From contig JBAXIG010000013.1 in assembly GCA_037138535.1 (NCBI GenBank), positions 1 to 30,797 on the forward strand: a DNA stretch of 30,797 bases, written 5' to 3'. The stretch comes from GCA-2737595 sp037138535 (lineage in GTDB: Bacteria > Actinomycetota > Actinomycetes > Nanopelagicales > Nanopelagicaceae). A model generated the notes under the pieces. The model saw nothing but the letters and a program-made list of their open reading frames with translations, was not told the DNA's origin and ran no database searches. This document shows, one piece after another, positions 1 to 7,532 of the stretch (positions are counted from its first letter, which is position 1; every line of letters starts with the position of its first letter). The translations under genes were made by a program, and so were the position numbers.

Positions 1-84
1 GTCCGGGTGGCGGAATAGGCAGACGCGCTAGCTTGAGGTGCTAGTGCCCGAAAGGGCTTAGGGGTTCAAGTCCCCTCTCGGACA
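1..84 (+). tRNA. tRNA-Leu, anticodon GAG
   Basis: A complete class II tRNA cloverleaf can be folded by eye. The acceptor arm pairs bases 1-7 with 77-83 (one G-T pair), and base 84 is the discriminator A. The anticodon stem is CTAGC/GCTAG around the loop TTGAGGT, which places GAG in the anticodon. A long variable arm (GCCC-GAAA-GGGC) and a T arm with TTCAAGT follow. The long variable arm and the GAG anticodon identify leucine decoding CUC/CUU. CCA is not encoded after base 84. The 4-bp hairpin at 91-103 between this gene and the convergent htpX end is too weak to call a terminator. Confidence 0.96.
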
Positions 85-108
85 CAAAATGGCGTTAATC
101 GCCTCTCC

Positions 109-1038
109 TTAGAGCCCATTCTCAGCATTAGGTCCTAGCGACTCCATCGCGCGAAGCGTTTCAATCCGCTCTTGAATCGGCGGATGTGTGGAAAACAATT
201 TTGAAACAGCCCTTCCATCAAGAGGCGATTCAATCCAAATATGGGCCACTGCATTTGAGCGCTGTCGCACGACTGTTGAATCCGCAGCTAACGTCTCGAG
301 CGCCCGACGAAGACCGGCGGGATTGCGCGTGAATGAAACTGCAGTGGCATCGGCCAATGATTCGCGGCGGCGTGAGATCGCACTGCGTAAGAGCATTGCA
401 GCAATAGGAGCCAGAATTAAAATGGCGAGCGAGACGATAAGAAGTAGTGGATTTTGATTACTGTCACGACGATCGCGACCACCACCAAACCACATCATGC
501 GAGTGAGAAAATCACTCAGAATTGCGATTGCACCAGCAGTCGTGGCAGCGACGGCCGAGACGAGCGTGTCGCGATTTGCCACGTGTGACATCTCGTGTGC
601 GATGACACCTTGTAACTCATCGCGATCCATTACTTCTAGAATCCGTGTAGTGAATGCAATGAGTGCATGATCGGGGTTACGCCCAGTCGCAAAAGCATTC
701 GGCGCACTATCTTCGACGATCGCAACTTTAGGCATCGGTAGCCCACTTGCAATAACAACTTCTTCGATAAGATTAAAGAGTTCTGGATTATTTTCGCGTT
801 GAATAACTTGAGCACCGGTCATTGTGAGAACTAATTTATCTGAACCGTAATACGATCCCCAGACACCAACGAGAGCTATGCCGACGGCAAGCGGCACCAC
901 AAAGGTTGTTGTCCCTCCACCGAAATACGACAGCGCAGCGTAAGCAACAAGCCATGTAAGTAGCCCCATTGCAGCAAGGAGAAAGTATGTCTTGCGCTTA
1001 TTTGCCCCTTGCGCGCTGCGAAAGTTCGAAGCCGCCAT
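109..1038 (-). CDS. htpX: HtpX-like M48 zinc metalloprotease, membrane protein
   Basis: Predicted membrane-anchored zinc endopeptidase of the M48B (HtpX) family, which degrades damaged or misassembled membrane proteins. The 309-residue length is normal. Two hydrophobic segments (about 19-37 and 46-62) precede the catalytic domain. The zinc motif HEMSH lies at 148-152 and the third zinc ligand is probably E226 in RRRESLAD. Two more hydrophobic stretches (about 162-178 and 198-217) lie around the active site, the usual HtpX topology. It starts 2 nt after the lemA stop, so the two are co-transcribed. LemA-HtpX pairing is common in bacteria. The function is clear from the motifs; the cellular substrate is unknown. 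Confidence 0.93.
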   Translation of the reverse strand: MAASNFRSAQGANKRKTYFLLAAMGLLTWLVAYAALSYFGGGTTTFVVPLAVGIALVGVWGSYYGSDKLVLTMTGAQVIQRENNPELFNLIEEVVIASGLPMPKVAIVEDSAPNAFATGRNPDHALIAFTTRILEVMDRDELQGVIAHEMSHVANRDTLVSAVAATTAGAIAILSDFLTRMMWFGGGRDRRDSNQNPLLLIVSLAILILAPIAAMLLRSAISRRRESLADATAVSFTRNPAGLRRALETLAADSTVVRQRSNAVAHIWIESPLDGRAVSKLFSTHPPIQERIETLRAMESLGPNAENGL

Positions 1039-1040
1039 CG

Positions 1041-1592
1041 TTAGAAGGAAACCTTGGGAACTTCGCGTGATTGTGGATCCTCTACTTCATAGAATGGGCG
1101 GGGACTCACCTTTGCAAGTCCGGCGAAGAAGCTTGTAGGAATCGTGGCAACAGCCTCGTTGAGCGATCGTACATTATCGTTATAGAACTGTCGTGCAAAA
1201 GCAACTTTATTCTCATTTGTTGAAAGTTCTTCCTGAAGTGAAAGAAAGTTTGATGATGCCTTGAGATCTGGGTATGCCTCAGCAACTGCGAGCAATCCGC
1301 GAAGCGCTTGCGTCAACATCCCATCTGCTGCTGCTACATCGGCAATTCCTGTCGCCGATGTAGCCTTTGCGCGAGCTGACACGACGGCATCGAAAGTTGA
1401 TTGTTCGTGAGTTGCATATCCTTTTACTGTCTCAACCAGGTTAGGGATGAGATCAGCGCGGCGCTTGAGCTGGACTTCAATCTGAGCGAATGCTTCATCG
1501 ACGCTGATATTTAGGCGAACGAGGCGGTTGTATTGCGCAACGATAAAAATCGCTAGAAGTGCGATGATGCCGATGGCTACAAAGATCTCCAT
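1041..1592 (-). CDS. lemA: LemA family protein
   Basis: LemA-family protein of 183 residues with one N-terminal membrane segment (about 3-19) followed by a long helical domain. The stretch around residues 22-60 (NRLVRLNISVDEAFAQIEVQ, then RRADLIPNLVETVKGYA) is the family signature. The C-terminal part contains FYNDNVRSLNEAV, also typical. The family has no agreed biochemical function; it is a helical-bundle protein often coded next to HtpX or TPM-domain proteins and probably acts at the membrane. It lies directly upstream of htpX. The ribosome-binding region before ATG 1592 is weak. No leaderless -10 hexamer is seen at the usual position, so the promoter is probably further up in 1593-1761. 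Confidence 0.9.
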   Translation of the reverse strand: MEIFVAIGIIALLAIFIVAQYNRLVRLNISVDEAFAQIEVQLKRRADLIPNLVETVKGYATHEQSTFDAVVSARAKATSATGIADVAAADGMLTQALRGLLAVAEAYPDLKASSNFLSLQEELSTNENKVAFARQFYNDNVRSLNEAVATIPTSFFAGLAKVSPRPFYEVEDPQSREVPKVSF

Positions 1593-1650
1593 ACTTACTT
1601 CAACCCCTTAACGACAGGGGATATTCCCTGCCTACTGAACGATCTTACTC

Positions 1651-1673
1651 CCGAGCATGGCTTTATTGCTCGG
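1651..1673 (-). terminator. Hairpin downstream of the carbonic anhydrase gene (possible terminator)
   Basis: A 7-bp stem CCGAGCA/TGCTCGG with a 9-nt loop lies in the 169-bp spacer between the carbonic anhydrase stop and the lemA start. On the minus strand it is not followed by a run of T, so it is not a classical Rho-independent terminator. It may still stabilise or end the tdk-carbonic anhydrase transcript. A second, smaller stem (CAGGG/CCCTG, 1615-1630) lies between it and lemA. I see no coding potential in 1593-1761. Confidence 0.35.
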
Positions 1674-1761
1674 TGTATATCCGATCACCAGCCACCCGCT
1701 TAGCGTGAGTGAGGAGGTGCGACCCATATATTCTTTTTAAGAATTGGTGTCCGAATCTCCG

Positions 1762-2256
1762 TTAAACAAAAGATCTAAGTTCGCCGGTGGCTACATTAAA
1801 GATCGCTCCCGCCACCTCAATATTTGCGGCTAAGAGCGGGAATGACCGGATTCGATCAAGATCTATCTCAAGTGCCTCAAGTGGGTCGCGCACCGTGCGA
1901 ATTTCAATCGATCGCGTGTCGACACCGGATTTCTCGAGAATGGCCGCGTGGATCTCTGCTTCCGTTCCGCTGGCCATCCGGCAATCGGTGTGTGGCATCA
2001 CCAGGATGCGAGAAACGTTAAGCAAATGGGTGGCGAGGACGAGAGTGCGCAACACGTCTTCGGTAACTCGGGCTCCAGCGTTACGGATGATTTTGGCATC
2101 TCCCGGCTGCATTCCCATGATGGCCAAAGGAGCAATTCGCGAATCGATGCAGGTGATGATGGCAAGACCGCGAGCAGCCTGACCGGTGAGTGCACTGGAC
2201 TTAAAATCCTTCACGTATTGAGCGTTAGCCGAAAAAATGTCCTCGAAGGCTTTCAC
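1762..2256 (-). CDS. Beta-class carbonic anhydrase (short form)
   Basis: Predicted beta-carbonic anhydrase interconverting CO2 and bicarbonate. The zinc ligands are visible as C36 in CIDSR (36-40, containing the Asp-Arg dyad D38/R40), H89 and C92 in HTDC. The protein is 164 residues, matching the short actinobacterial form of the enzyme. It begins with GTG, overlapping the thymidine kinase stop by 4 nt (GTGA), so the two genes are translationally coupled. This pairing has no obvious metabolic logic; carbonic anhydrase may supply bicarbonate for carboxylases. The enzyme class is well supported; an activity test would be needed because some short family members are weak. Confidence 0.92.
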   Translation of the reverse strand: MKAFEDIFSANAQYVKDFKSSALTGQAARGLAIITCIDSRIAPLAIMGMQPGDAKIIRNAGARVTEDVLRTLVLATHLLNVSRILVMPHTDCRMASGTEAEIHAAILEKSGVDTRSIEIRTVRDPLEALEIDLDRIRSFPLLAANIEVAGAIFNVATGELRSFV

Positions 2257-2885
2257 TTGATCTCCTTCATTTCTTTTGCAACCGAGTGCGTGATTTCACG
2301 CATATGGTGGCGACGACAAAGAACTTCGTATCCCACTACGGTGTCTGAGTCGGTATCCCCCACGAAGACTTGCTCGCCCACGGTGACCATAGTTCCACCA
2401 AATGTGCGAGCGTTGTGTGTGGCTCGTGCTCCGCACCAGCAAAGTGCCTCCACTTGCAACGTATTGACGCGATCGGCTAACTCAACTAGTCGAGCCGATC
2501 CAGGGAAGAGCTTCGTACGAAAATCAGCCAGGATGCCAAAGGCATAAACATCAATTCCTAATCCGTCCACAATCTGTGCGAGTTGTTCGATGTGTTCAGG
2601 TGAGTAAAACTGAGCTTCATCGCAGATGACAAACTCGACGCGCACTCCGTTGGAGACAAGTTCTCGCACATGGCTATGCAAATTCAAATCCACGCTCACT
2701 TCGACTGCCGGTTTCTGCAGACCTAGACGTGAAGAGAGAATTCCTGCGCCAGCCCGGTCATTACTGGTGAATATGATTCCCGTGCGTCCACGAGATTCAT
2801 GGTTATGGGCCGTTTGGAGGGCGAGCGTCGACTTTCCGGCGTCCATGGTGCCGCAGTAGTAGATGAGCTCAGCCATGAAGGACAT
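2253..2885 (-). CDS. tdk: Thymidine kinase
   Basis: Type II thymidine kinase, which phosphorylates thymidine (and deoxyuridine) with ATP in the salvage pathway. It has a P-loop GTMDAGKST at 12-20, the DEAQFY motif at 89-94 with the catalytic glutamate, and a lid zinc site with C149, C151, C190 and a nearby His (HH 193-194). Length 210 is typical. I keep the ATG at 2885 because a GGAGGA motif lies about 13 nt upstream; an in-frame ATG at 2876 is an alternative. It is divergent from the alcohol dehydrogenase gene, and the carbonic anhydrase gene overlaps its 3' end. Many actinobacteria lack this gene, so its presence points to salvage of external nucleosides. Confidence 0.95.
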   Translation of the reverse strand: MSFMAELIYYCGTMDAGKSTLALQTAHNHESRGRTGIIFTSNDRAGAGILSSRLGLQKPAVEVSVDLNLHSHVRELVSNGVRVEFVICDEAQFYSPEHIEQLAQIVDGLGIDVYAFGILADFRTKLFPGSARLVELADRVNTLQVEALCWCGARATHNARTFGGTMVTVGEQVFVGDTDSDTVVGYEVLCRRHHMREITHSVAKEMKEIK

Positions 2886-2913
2886 CTTGCCACGAGATTC
2901 CTCCGAATTGGCT

Positions 2914-2952
2914 CACCACAATGTGGTGCACGGCCTTCGCGTGCCCTAGGGT
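2914..2952. promoter_or_regulatory. Palindrome cluster and candidate -10 between tdk and the alcohol dehydrogenase gene
   Basis: The 94-bp divergent spacer holds three inverted repeats in a row: CACCAC-AAT-GTGGTG (2914-2928), GCACG/CGTGC (2928-2944) and CCCTAGGG (2944-2951). TAGGGT at 2947-2952 fits an actinobacterial -10 for the plus-strand gene, which would then start transcription near 2959. The first palindrome would sit near the -35 region, a likely place for a regulator. No regulator gene is adjacent. This is inference from symmetry and spacing only. Confidence 0.4.
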
Positions 2953-2979
2953 CTGAGCAGTCAACTGTGGGAGGATTTT

Positions 2980-4023
2980 ATGGCTCAAGTACGTTCCTAT
3001 GCCGCTTTGTCTGCGGGTACACCGTTAGTTCCATTCACCTTCGATCGACGTGAACCCGGAACACTCGATGTCGAGATAGCTATCTCGCACGCGGGCATCT
3101 GCCACTCAGATATTCATCAAGCGAGAGAAGAGTGGGGCCCATCCATATTTCCGATGGTGCCTGGCCACGAAATTGTTGGTCGTGTCACCCGTGTGGGCTC
3201 CGGGGTCTCCAAATTCAAGATCGGCGACCTTGCTGGAGTGGGTGTTTTTGTCGATTCTTGTCGCGCCTGCGAAAATTGCGAAGCCGGGCTCGAGCAGTAT
3301 TGCCTGGGAGGTATGACCGGGACCTACAACGCTTACGAAAAAGATGGCACCACGATCGTGCAGGGAGGGTACTCAAGTGGCATCGTCGTTAACGAGCATT
3401 ACGCGCTTCATATTCCTGAATCATTGAATATCGAAGGAGTTGCTCCACTTCTCTGCGCAGGCATCACGCTCTACTCCCCCCTTCGTCACTGGAAAGCCGG
3501 CCCTGGCGTGAAAGTGGCAATCATTGGCTTAGGCGGACTAGGCCACATGGGAGTGAAATTTGCACATGCAATGGGAGCTGAAGTGACCGTACTCTCACAC
3601 TCCGCTTCTAAAGAGAATGATGCTCTTGCAATGGGCGCCGATCACTTCGTCGACACGAGTGACACAGCGTTCAAGAAGGCCTTGAGCAAGAAATTCGATC
3701 TCATCCTCAATACGGTTTCGGCCGATCTCAATATCAACACTTATCTCGGTCTCCTAAAATTGCACGGAACATTGGTCGTCATTGGACTCCCAGGCAAGCC
3801 GTATTCCGTAGAGGCGGGATCACTTCTTAATCAACGTCGGAGCTTGGCCGGATCAGCAATTGGTGGGATAGCCGAGACCGAGGAGATGCTCGCCTTCTGT
3901 GCCAAGCACGGGATCACCAGCGAGGTGGAAATGATCGATGCCGATCAGATCAACGTGGCTTACGATCGCGCGGTTGCTAGTGACGTTCGCTACAGATTCG
4001 TGATCGACACGACAACCCTGTAA
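2980..4023 (+). CDS. Zinc-dependent alcohol/aldehyde dehydrogenase (CAD/YahK-like)
   Basis: Medium-chain dehydrogenase/reductase of the cinnamyl-alcohol-dehydrogenase/YahK type, reducing aldehydes or oxidising alcohols. Catalytic zinc ligands are C41, H63 (with E64 in GHE) and C159. The structural zinc has four cysteines at C94, C97, C100 and C108. The nucleotide-binding motif GLGGLGHMG is at about 183-191. The Ser/His-rich sequence after the second Rossmann strand (VTVLSHSASK) favours NADPH over NADH. Length 347 is normal. A good ribosome-binding site (GGGAGGA) precedes ATG 2980. It stands alone, divergent from tdk, and ends directly against the alkA-like stop. The physiological substrate cannot be read from the sequence. 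Confidence 0.92.
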   Translation: MAQVRSYAALSAGTPLVPFTFDRREPGTLDVEIAISHAGICHSDIHQAREEWGPSIFPMVPGHEIVGRVTRVGSGVSKFKIGDLAGVGVFVDSCRACENCEAGLEQYCLGGMTGTYNAYEKDGTTIVQGGYSSGIVVNEHYALHIPESLNIEGVAPLLCAGITLYSPLRHWKAGPGVKVAIIGLGGLGHMGVKFAHAMGAEVTVLSHSASKENDALAMGADHFVDTSDTAFKKALSKKFDLILNTVSADLNINTYLGLLKLHGTLVVIGLPGKPYSVEAGSLLNQRRSLAGSAIGGIAETEEMLAFCAKHGITSEVEMIDADQINVAYDRAVASDVRYRFVIDTTTL

Positions 4024-4644
4024 TCACTTCGGTTCTTTAAGCAGATCCGTAGCTTGCCAGCAATACCAGGCAACGACACTGCGATAGGGACGAAACGGTT
4101 CACCTAGTGGCTCAAGAGCCTTTGCATCTAGCATTTGCTCGCCCTTGATGAGTGACCAACCTCGGCGTACTCCAAGATCACCACTTGGCCACACGTCTAG
4201 TCTCGCCAGCGAGAACATTAAGAACATTTCAACAGTCCAGCGGCCAATCCCCCAGACTTGCGTCAGATCAGCCGTGATGTCCGCATTTGACATTTCTTCG
4301 AAATCGTTTACCGAAATTCGTCCTGAAATAATTGCCTCTGCCAACTCGGTGATAGTTCGAGCCTTAGCCCCGGAGAGACCAACTCCTCTCAACCCATCGT
4401 GGGGAATCGAGAGCAGTGTGCTGGGAGAGAAGTCGTCGTCGATCAATGTACGTAATTTCTGGGTGATCGAATCAGCGGCCTTTGTTGAAATCTGTTGTGA
4501 AACGACCGCCCTCGTCAGGGTTTCAAAGTGATTTCGATACGGAGGCTCACCTTCGCCCAATTCACATCGCGGGGAGATCTTCATAAACTTGGCGAGGTCT
4601 TTATCTGCCTTGGGAAGAGCTTTGAGAGCTTTCGCGAGAGTCAC
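4024..4644 (-). CDS. DNA-3-methyladenine glycosylase II (AlkA-like, HhH-GPD)
   Basis: Predicted base-excision-repair glycosylase removing alkylated bases. The helix-hairpin-helix is at about 130-140 (VWGIGRWTVEM), followed by the conserved Asp D156 in PSGDLGVRRG, the HhH-GPD catalytic residue. An open frame extends upstream to 4776, but those residues lie inside the YczE-like gene and are unlike the family. I therefore start at GTG 4644, which overlaps the upstream stop by 4 nt (GTGA) and gives 206 residues, a normal size for the short AlkA form without the N-terminal Ada-like extension. It is last in the run that also contains ung, giving two base-excision glycosylases in one transcript. Confidence 0.9.
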   Translation of the reverse strand: MTLAKALKALPKADKDLAKFMKISPRCELGEGEPPYRNHFETLTRAVVSQQISTKAADSITQKLRTLIDDDFSPSTLLSIPHDGLRGVGLSGAKARTITELAEAIISGRISVNDFEEMSNADITADLTQVWGIGRWTVEMFLMFSLARLDVWPSGDLGVRRGWSLIKGEQMLDAKALEPLGEPFRPYRSVVAWYCWQATDLLKEPK

Positions 4645-5321
4645 GCTCGCCGTCCCACGAATCCAAGAGTGATGGCAACACACCGACCTATAAGTAAGGC
4701 AAAAAGCACGGTGCCTAAGCCCACATTCCTGCCTAACCCCAAACTGCCATCCCTCGGCATCCCACTGAGCAACCAACCAAGAGCAACTACTGTGAGCTCA
4801 ACAACCAACCTGGCCCTTCCAACAGGTACCCCGAATCTTTTGTTTATACCCGTCATGAGTCCGTCACGGGGTCCCGCCCCTAAACCGCACGTCAGGTAGA
4901 GCGCGCTCGCCACGGCTATCGACAATATCCCGAGGATCACCATAGCGATACGCACATAAAGATGTGAAGGCTCTGGAAATACTGCAGTACCCACTCCGAT
5001 GGCAATGGAGATCACCACGGCATTACTAAAAGTTCCCAGCCCAGGTTTCTGGCGCAATGGAATCCAACATAAAACAGCAAAGACGCTCAGGATAAATGTG
5101 GTGAAAGCAATCGATAGCCCAGTTACATGTGTAACTCCCAGAGCGAAGACCACCCATGGACCAGCGCCAAGTGTGGCGTTGATGATGATTGCATCCCCAG
5201 TCCCGTAGAGATAGAGCCCAAGTAAGAGAATGAGGTAAGTACGTCGCGAACATCGCCATTGCGAAGGCGCTCGCCAAGAAGTTATGGGAACGGAGCGCGC
5301 ACCGGCGAAGAATTGTCGCAT
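4641..5321 (-). CDS. YczE/YitT-like integral membrane protein
   Basis: Multi-pass membrane protein of 226 residues resembling the YczE/YitT group. Family-like features are the LLLGLYLYGTGDAIIINATL start of the membrane domain, the repeated GAGP (LGAGPWVVF and GLGAGPRDGLM) and the following NKRFGVPVGRAR. About five or six hydrophobic segments are visible. Function is unknown in the family; transport has been suggested. It lies 9 bp from the ung stop and overlaps alkA. A TAnnnT hexamer 6 nt before ATG 5321 suggests it can also be transcribed from its own leaderless promoter. The first 30 residues are basic and Trp-rich, so a later start cannot be excluded. Confidence 0.8.
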   Translation of the reverse strand: MRQFFAGARSVPITSWRAPSQWRCSRRTYLILLLGLYLYGTGDAIIINATLGAGPWVVFALGVTHVTGLSIAFTTFILSVFAVLCWIPLRQKPGLGTFSNAVVISIAIGVGTAVFPEPSHLYVRIAMVILGILSIAVASALYLTCGLGAGPRDGLMTGINKRFGVPVGRARLVVELTVVALGWLLSGMPRDGSLGLGRNVGLGTVLFALLIGRCVAITLGFVGRRA

Positions 5322-5327
5322 TTGAGA

Positions 5328-5333
5328 AACCTA
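5328..5333 (-). promoter_or_regulatory. Candidate -10 of a leaderless promoter for the YczE-like gene
   Basis: On the minus strand TAGGTT lies exactly 6 nt before ATG 5321, so transcription would begin at the start codon. The hexamer overlaps the TAG stop of ung. The same geometry occurs at five other gene starts in this window. No clear -35 is visible. Confidence 0.5.
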
Positions 5334-5996
5334 GCGCCAATCCACTGGTTGAAGATCCATTTGCCTCAACAATTCATTGCATTGAGAGAAGGGCTCACTC
5401 CCGAAGAATCCTCGACTGGCTGATAGTGGGCTGGGGTGTGCCGAGATAATCACTCGTGAAGGATCGAAAAGGTGATTCAGCGTTTGTGCGTCTTTACCCC
5501 AAAGCAGTGCGATCACATGAGGATTCTTTTTCATAAGAAATGTAATCGCCGATTCGGTTAATCCTTCCCAGCCGATTTTTCTGTGTGAGCCTGCCATACC
5601 TGACTCGACAGTGAGCAATCGATTTAATAGAAAAACCCCCTGAGATCGCCAGGATTGCAAGCTGGAATCCACTTTCGATAACTCACCTATATCCGCAGTC
5701 GCTTCTTTAAAGATATTGCGTAGAGAAGCAGGAATTGGTCTGACATGTGGATGTGTGGCAAAGGAGTAGCCGATGGCGTGGCCAGGCGTTGGATAAGGGT
5801 CTTGTCCAAGAATGAGAACACGGACGTCTGTTACCGACATTTCGAATGCGCGCAAAATGTGTTCCCTCTCTGGGAAGATCGCCTTACCCATGTCTCTCTC
5901 CTCTTCTAGGAAAGTGGAGAGACGATCCAGATTCCCCCGCTGTGAATCAAAAAAAGGTTTCCATGATTCGTGGACCCGATCATCAAGAATGGACAT
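5331..5996 (-). CDS. ung: Uracil-DNA glycosylase, family 1
   Basis: Removes uracil from DNA as the first step of base-excision repair. The water-activating loop GQDPYPTPGHA is at 64-74 (D66 catalytic) and the DNA-intercalation loop HPSPLSASRGFFG is at 187-199 (H187). Length from ATG 5996 is 221, close to actinobacterial Ung. A frame open to 6242 exists, but it lies within the TrmH-like gene and does not resemble Ung. ATG 6011 is a possible alternative start. It overlaps the upstream gene by 14 nt, so the two are co-transcribed. Residues match the family closely and function is secure. Confidence 0.95.
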   Translation of the reverse strand: MSILDDRVHESWKPFFDSQRGNLDRLSTFLEEERDMGKAIFPEREHILRAFEMSVTDVRVLILGQDPYPTPGHAIGYSFATHPHVRPIPASLRNIFKEATADIGELSKVDSSLQSWRSQGVFLLNRLLTVESGMAGSHRKIGWEGLTESAITFLMKKNPHVIALLWGKDAQTLNHLFDPSRVIISAHPSPLSASRGFFGSEPFSQCNELLRQMDLQPVDWR

Positions 5997-6780
5997 GGTT
6001 GGTGAATTCATAGAGTGCAACCGCAGCCGCGGCCGACACATTGAGCGAATCAATCCCTGCAGCCATGGGAATTCGTAATTCTTGCGTGGCGATTCCATGG
6101 GCGTCAGCCGATAACCCGTCGCCTTCCGTACCCAAGATAAGAGCGCTCCGCTCCCCCGGCTTCCAAGTACGGATACTTCTTGCTGATGGGTGCGGAGTAA
6201 GGGCGAGCACGTCGTAACTTGATTGCGCAAGCTGTTCTGCAAGATCGATATGATCTGTGAATCTAGCCCACTTAATATCGAAGACGGTTCCCATCGACGT
6301 TCTTATCGCTCGTCGGTATAGCGGGTCGGCACAATGAGTGTCCAAGAGAATGCCATCTACGCCGAACGCGGCCGCGCTTCGGATAATTGCACCCACGTTG
6401 GTGTGGTTTACCAAGCCTTCGAGTATGAGCAACGTGTGGGAGTCGCGAATGAGTGCACTGTGATCGAGTGCCATGGGCCGATGGAAGCTAGCCAATGCTC
6501 CTCGATGCACGATATATCCCGTGATACTCCTCAACTCCGATTGTGTTCCGACGATGATCGGTACGTCTACACCGAACGCTGGAAGCGAATCTAGCCACTT
6601 CTCCTCACAAAGCACGGCTCGAGGGCTGGCTCCAGAAGAGAACGCACGTTCGATGGTGATGGCGCCCTCAGCGATAAAAAGTCCACCAGAAGGTTCGGAT
6701 CGCGTACGCAAGACCACGTCAGTAAGCGCTGCAAAATCTTCAAGAAGTTGGGGGGCGGCTTCAACAAAAGGGATCGTCAT
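5983..6780 (-). CDS. TrmH/SpoU-family RNA 2'-O-methyltransferase
   Basis: SPOUT-class S-adenosylmethionine-dependent RNA ribose methyltransferase of 265 residues. Motif 1 is NVGAIIRSAAAFGVDGI (about 128-144), motif 2 is LILGTEGDGLS and motif 3 is IPMAAGIDSLNVSAAAAVAL near the C terminus, together forming the trefoil-knot SAM site. The N-terminal region carries a substrate-binding-like domain of the kind seen in rRNA methylases. Whether the target is rRNA or tRNA cannot be told. Its start overlaps the TauE-like stop by 4 nt (ATGA), and its 3' end overlaps ung by 14 nt. Confidence 0.9.
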   Translation of the reverse strand: MTIPFVEAAPQLLEDFAALTDVVLRTRSEPSGGLFIAEGAITIERAFSSGASPRAVLCEEKWLDSLPAFGVDVPIIVGTQSELRSITGYIVHRGALASFHRPMALDHSALIRDSHTLLILEGLVNHTNVGAIIRSAAAFGVDGILLDTHCADPLYRRAIRTSMGTVFDIKWARFTDHIDLAEQLAQSSYDVLALTPHPSARSIRTWKPGERSALILGTEGDGLSADAHGIATQELRIPMAAGIDSLNVSAAAAVALYEFTNHVHS

Positions 6781-7532
6781 GATGTGAAGAGCCTAAAACT
6801 TGCGTATAGACCCGTGACAGAAATAATTGTGCGATAGATCCACGGCGGAATTCCGCGCCCCACTCGTGACCCAACGAAGGCGCCAGCATAGGAGGAGATG
6901 CCGATCAGCAAAACGGCGAGCCATGCGATCTTTCCTGAGAGTATAAAAATAAAACCGGCAATGAGGTTGGTAGCACCTGCTAAGTAATTCTTCATTGCGT
7001 TAGATCGCGCAACGCTCTCATTGAGGAGTAACGAGAGAAGGCCGATGAGAATAACTCCTTGGGCGGCTCCAAAATATCCACCGTAGATACCCGTAAGGAG
7101 AACACTGAATTGCGCGACCCTACCGATGGCTATTTGGCCGCTCTCTTTACGCCAACGGGAAACAATGGGCGCTGTTATGTTGAGAGCAACACCCAGCAGT
7201 ACCAACCACGGCACCACAGAACTGAATATTCGATCAGGTAGCAGGAGCAACGCCAGCGCTCCAATCAACGCCCCGGCGATGGAGTACGGCATCAGTGCTC
7301 GAATCTGGTGTCGGTCTCCATCTAGCGAGTGGCGTGAACCTCTCATAGCTGCAAAGGAACCAGGCACCAGCCCCACGTTATTTGACGTATTGGCCACTAA
7401 GGGAGAGAGCCCAGCGGCGAGCAGGGCAGGGAAAGTGATGAGAGTGCCACTTCCAACGATTGAATTAATGAAACCAGCGGCGAATCCAGCGATGAGGATA
7501 AGCAATACAGTGTTGACGCTAAGTGCGAGCAC
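6777..7532 (-). CDS. TauE/SafE-family membrane transporter
   Basis: Integral membrane protein of 251 residues of the TauE/SafE (sulfite/organosulfonate exporter, DUF81) family. Family-type features are the N-terminal GFAAGFINSIVGSGTLITFP repeat and its counterpart around LTGIYGGYFGAAQGVILIGL, marking two inverted halves, with about seven or eight hydrophobic segments. Proteins of this family export sulfite, sulfoacetate or related anions; the substrate here is unknown. The start is GTG 7532, which overlaps the ABC ATPase stop by 14 nt. No sulfur-metabolism gene is nearby, so a sulfur role is not supported by context. Confidence 0.87.
   Translation of the reverse strand: MLALSVNTVLLILIAGFAAGFINSIVGSGTLITFPALLAAGLSPLVANTSNNVGLVPGSFAAMRGSRHSLDGDRHQIRALMPYSIAGALIGALALLLLPDRIFSSVVPWLVLLGVALNITAPIVSRWRKESGQIAIGRVAQFSVLLTGIYGGYFGAAQGVILIGLLSLLLNESVARSNAMKNYLAGATNLIAGFIFILSGKIAWLAVLLIGISSYAGAFVGSRVGRGIPPWIYRTIISVTGLYASFRLFTS

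Noticed and set aside
1..84. Integration site or mobile element at the tRNA-Leu gene
   Set aside because: No integrase, no repeat of the tRNA 3' end and ordinary conserved genes follow. No transposase, CRISPR array or phage gene was found in the window.
91..103. Terminator after tRNA-Leu (GGCG-TTAAT-CGCC)
   Set aside because: Only 4 bp with no T-run; too weak to support.
4645..4776. Longer N terminus for the AlkA-like glycosylase
   Set aside because: These residues are antiparallel-frame translation of the YczE-like gene and resemble no glycosylase. GTG 4644 with a 4-nt overlap is a better start.
5997..6242. Extended Ung start
   Set aside because: The added residues lie inside the TrmH-like gene in another frame and do not align with Ung, while ATG 5996 gives normal length.
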